From Tetranychus cinnabarinus (lineage: Eukaryota; Arthropoda; Arachnida; Trombidiformes; Tetranychidae): a DNA stretch of 64,000 nt. The translations under genes were made by a program, and so were the position numbers. The notes beneath the pieces were generated by a model that did no database searches, was not told the DNA's origin, and was given only the letters and a program-made list of their open reading frames with translations. The DNA lies in NCBI GenBank assembly GCA_022266195.1, contig WHVY01000001.1, forward strand, positions 8,742,001 to 8,806,000, read 5' to 3'. Below, one piece after another: positions 61,759 through 64,000 of this stretch (positions are counted from its first letter, which is position 1; each line of letters starts with the position of its first letter).

Positions 61759-62941
61759 TTATGAAACTCCATTCATTGTGAAACCTTTCAGCTTAGCTGA
61801 TTCCTTTTTTTCGTAAAATTCAGATCGAACTCCCATGAAAGCACTTCCAATGCCATTTTTCTTTGATTTCCAATCTCTTTTAGTCTCTGGATTTTGAGGT
61901 CCCCAATCTTCTGTCGTTTTATAGCTACTCTTGATTCTCTGTAAAGATATGAAAACAAAAATAAATCAATTAGAGTTTGACGAAAACCGTAAATAAAACC
62001 ATTAAAAACACCTTTATTACAACTTTATATTTGAACTGATCAATTGAAAGCTGGTGTCTGTATTGTGAGAAATTTAATGAATATATCATTTGACATACAC
62101 ACTTGAAGATATTGTTCCCTAATCAAATTTAATTAAAATTTGTCAAAAAGTTAGACACATTGACGATGATAATGAGTGATGTGTCTCTTCACTTTAGAGT
62201 AAATTTCAACCTTTTCATGTTAAGTCATGTGAATTATGTCATGTTAAACTGAAACTACAAATCGAATCACATAACAAAAGAAAATAATTTCCTCAATCGA
62301 CTTCTTAATAAGATCAATCAATAAACTACCGAGTCTGATTTAATTCGAGTATTCAATGAGAACGCTGTAAATTGATAGCATTCAATCAACCCATTGTAAT
62401 AATATTTCCATGGAACGGAATTTCTATTGAAACTTACCTCTAACAATCCTGCACTTCCATCTTGTTTAATAATACTGTAAATAGCCCAAATAGGTATTTG
62501 ACCAAGTATGGTGAGTGTAACTCCCCAGCCAACGACATCGGCCCACCAAGGAAAATCATAATTACCAAGTTTCAAAGGTTTATGGGTTGCAAGTGAATAT
62601 ATAGCAATAAAGGATAGGACCAGGGGAGAAGTCCAGGTCCAAGTCAACTTCCAGTACAGGCCAACACGACGGCCAAGCATATATTGAATGTCGTAGGCAA
62701 AATTTTTGAATCCATAAATCCACATAACGGCAATACATTCAACAACAGCAATGTAAACCAAAGGTAAACCACTTCCATAGTAGTCCAGAATCTCAAAGAT
62801 ATATTTACCACCGCGTGTAACACAAGTTAAACCAACGAGAAAGCAAAATGTACCAAGGCCAAAACAACATGCTAACCGGTGTTTTCGTACAAAATGAAAT
62901 TCATCACATAAACTGGTAATAATACTTTCCAAAAGAGCAAA
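61759..62941 (-). CDS. SLC6: SLC6 sodium-dependent transporter, C-terminal part
   Basis: SLC6 proteins move neurotransmitters or amino acids with Na+ and usually Cl-. Two minus-strand exons are present, 62941-62438 and 61938-61759, joined in frame for 227 residues up to the stop. They cover roughly membrane segments 9-12 and the cytoplasmic tail. Family marks are GGKYIFEILDYY, IYGFKNFAYDIQYMLG (the YG...DI..MLG block), WTWTSPL, PWWADVVGW and DWGPQNPETK after the last segment. The acceptor at 62942-62943 shows that exon 62941 is internal, so the substrate-binding half lies beyond 64000 or in unseen exons. The fragment resembles glycine and neutral amino-acid transporters, but the substrate cannot be named from this half. 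Confidence 0.9.
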
Positions 62942-64000
62942 CTGCAACGAAAAGTCAAAACAAGATTAATTCAAGGAAACAAAGAAACAAAGAAACAAAG
63001 AGTTAATGTTGATCTCATGGTTTAACATTTATGATTCATCTTCTCTTCCCACTAACAACTGTAAGTTAAACTAACAACCAATAGTTATTTTCATAGCGCA
63101 TTGTTTAATTTTGCTTTTTTTAGCAACAAAAAATTGATTTATCAACACTGAAAGAATCAAAATAGATCTTTTACATCCTCAAGTTCATTGTCAACACATT
63201 GCATTGTATCCATCGTTTTATTTGATTATTTTTGAGATTCATTTCAAATCAATTTTGATTTGCTTTTTACTTTTGATAAATCTAGCAAAGTTCATAAAGA
63301 TATCAACAGAGAAAATTGCTGCGACTAATTGAATCAATTTACTTATTGCTCCAGTACAATATTTAAATAACAAGAAGATGTTGAAAACCTTAAAGGCTCA
63401 ACTCAATCAAAATCGGGTCATTTCGAGCCTCATATTTCGTCATAAATTTCAACATAATTTCATTTATCAAAAGAGTAATTGTAAATTGAATTAGAAGCCA
63501 AAAAACATGAAACAGTCATTTGAAACTATTAAAAAATTAACATTAATGCTAACATTTCATCAACAAGCCTCATGATACAAGTTATTCAAAATTCAAGTTG
63601 ATTCCAAATGAATTTGTCCTACACTTTTGTTCAAATACATATTAACACAGAAACCAACCTCAAAACAACTAAGCCTTACATCGACGTGAAAATGGTAAAT
63701 CCAATGTCATACAATTTATAATAAAAAAATGAGTATTTAACGCGCTTTTTACCAACCATTAACCACTTGTACCACTTGACTAATAAACCCACCCGAAGCC
63801 TTTAATCTATCAACACATCAATTGTTTTCAGGTATTAAATTGTGAAGTCATTTTCTTGTCAAAAATAAAAAATCTGACCATGTTTTAGTGAATTTGATCA
63901 AATAATGAAAAAATCATCACAATAACAATGATAATAATGAATGAAAGCAAATCCACTTTAACAATTCATTATGATACAAGATTGAGATAATCAAATAACA
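62942..64000 (-). other. Probable SLC6 intron, running out of the window
   Basis: A+T-rich DNA upstream (in gene direction) of the last-but-one SLC6 exon. The pyrimidine-rich acceptor TTTCGTTGCAG is at 62942-62952. No further SLC6 exon was found up to 64000, so the next one is either outside or very short. Confidence 0.55.

Noticed and set aside
1..64000. tRNA, rRNA and CRISPR signals.
   Set aside because: Reading for tRNA B-box-like GGTTCGAATCC patterns, conserved rRNA blocks and regularly spaced repeats gave no convincing case; a covariance-model search would be decisive.

Overview
This is nuclear DNA from a small-genome invertebrate. Genes have many short introns with ordinary GT/AG splice sites, the intergenic DNA is strongly A+T-rich (about two thirds by eye), and ATC/GAT trinucleotide repeats are scattered throughout. 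An innexin gene places it in the protostomes. Gene density, intron sizes and composition would fit an acariform mite such as a spider mite, but that assignment is an inference from style, not proof. No bacterial, CRISPR, plasmid, rRNA or convincing tRNA feature was seen.

Layout. 1-7.0 kb: intergenic, no gene supported. 7.9-11.8 kb (+): a gamma/delta-type sarcoglycan in five exons, bracketed by two diverged direct copies of a 0.7-0.8 kb sequence (7.0-7.7 and 12.4-13.2 kb). 13.3-15.8 kb: a 2.5 kb near-perfect palindrome. 16.3-17.9 kb (-): SMG9, a nonsense-mediated decay factor, in four exons. 18.9-19.9 kb (+): a divergently arranged C2H2 zinc-finger protein with an Asp-rich start. 21.3-34.7 kb (+): a complete collagen IV gene in 28 exons, 1690 codons plus stop. 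Its first intron carries a second long palindrome (2.5 kb) with terminal inverted repeats and TA flanks. 38.3-41.7 kb (+): an innexin with a long C-terminal tail. 46.4-55.6 kb (+): a secreted protein with two fasciclin (FAS1) domains, whose 6.3 kb intron holds a 240 bp hairpin element. 57.0-58.4 kb (+): a disordered protein of unknown function. 59.2-61.0 kb (+): SLC25A46, a mitochondrial outer-membrane carrier-family protein. 61.8-62.9 kb (-): the last two exons of an SLC6 neurotransmitter/amino-acid transporter whose 5' part lies beyond the window.

The genes do not form a pathway. Three concern cell-matrix contact (sarcoglycan, collagen IV, FAS1 protein) and one forms gap junctions; the rest are housekeeping. 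The least ordinary content is repetitive: two multi-kilobase palindromes and a short hairpin element that could each fold into long double-stranded RNA if transcribed, two of them inside introns. The collagen IV chain also lacks, by gapless alignment to the remembered human alpha-1 chain, both residues that make the sulfilimine cross-link.
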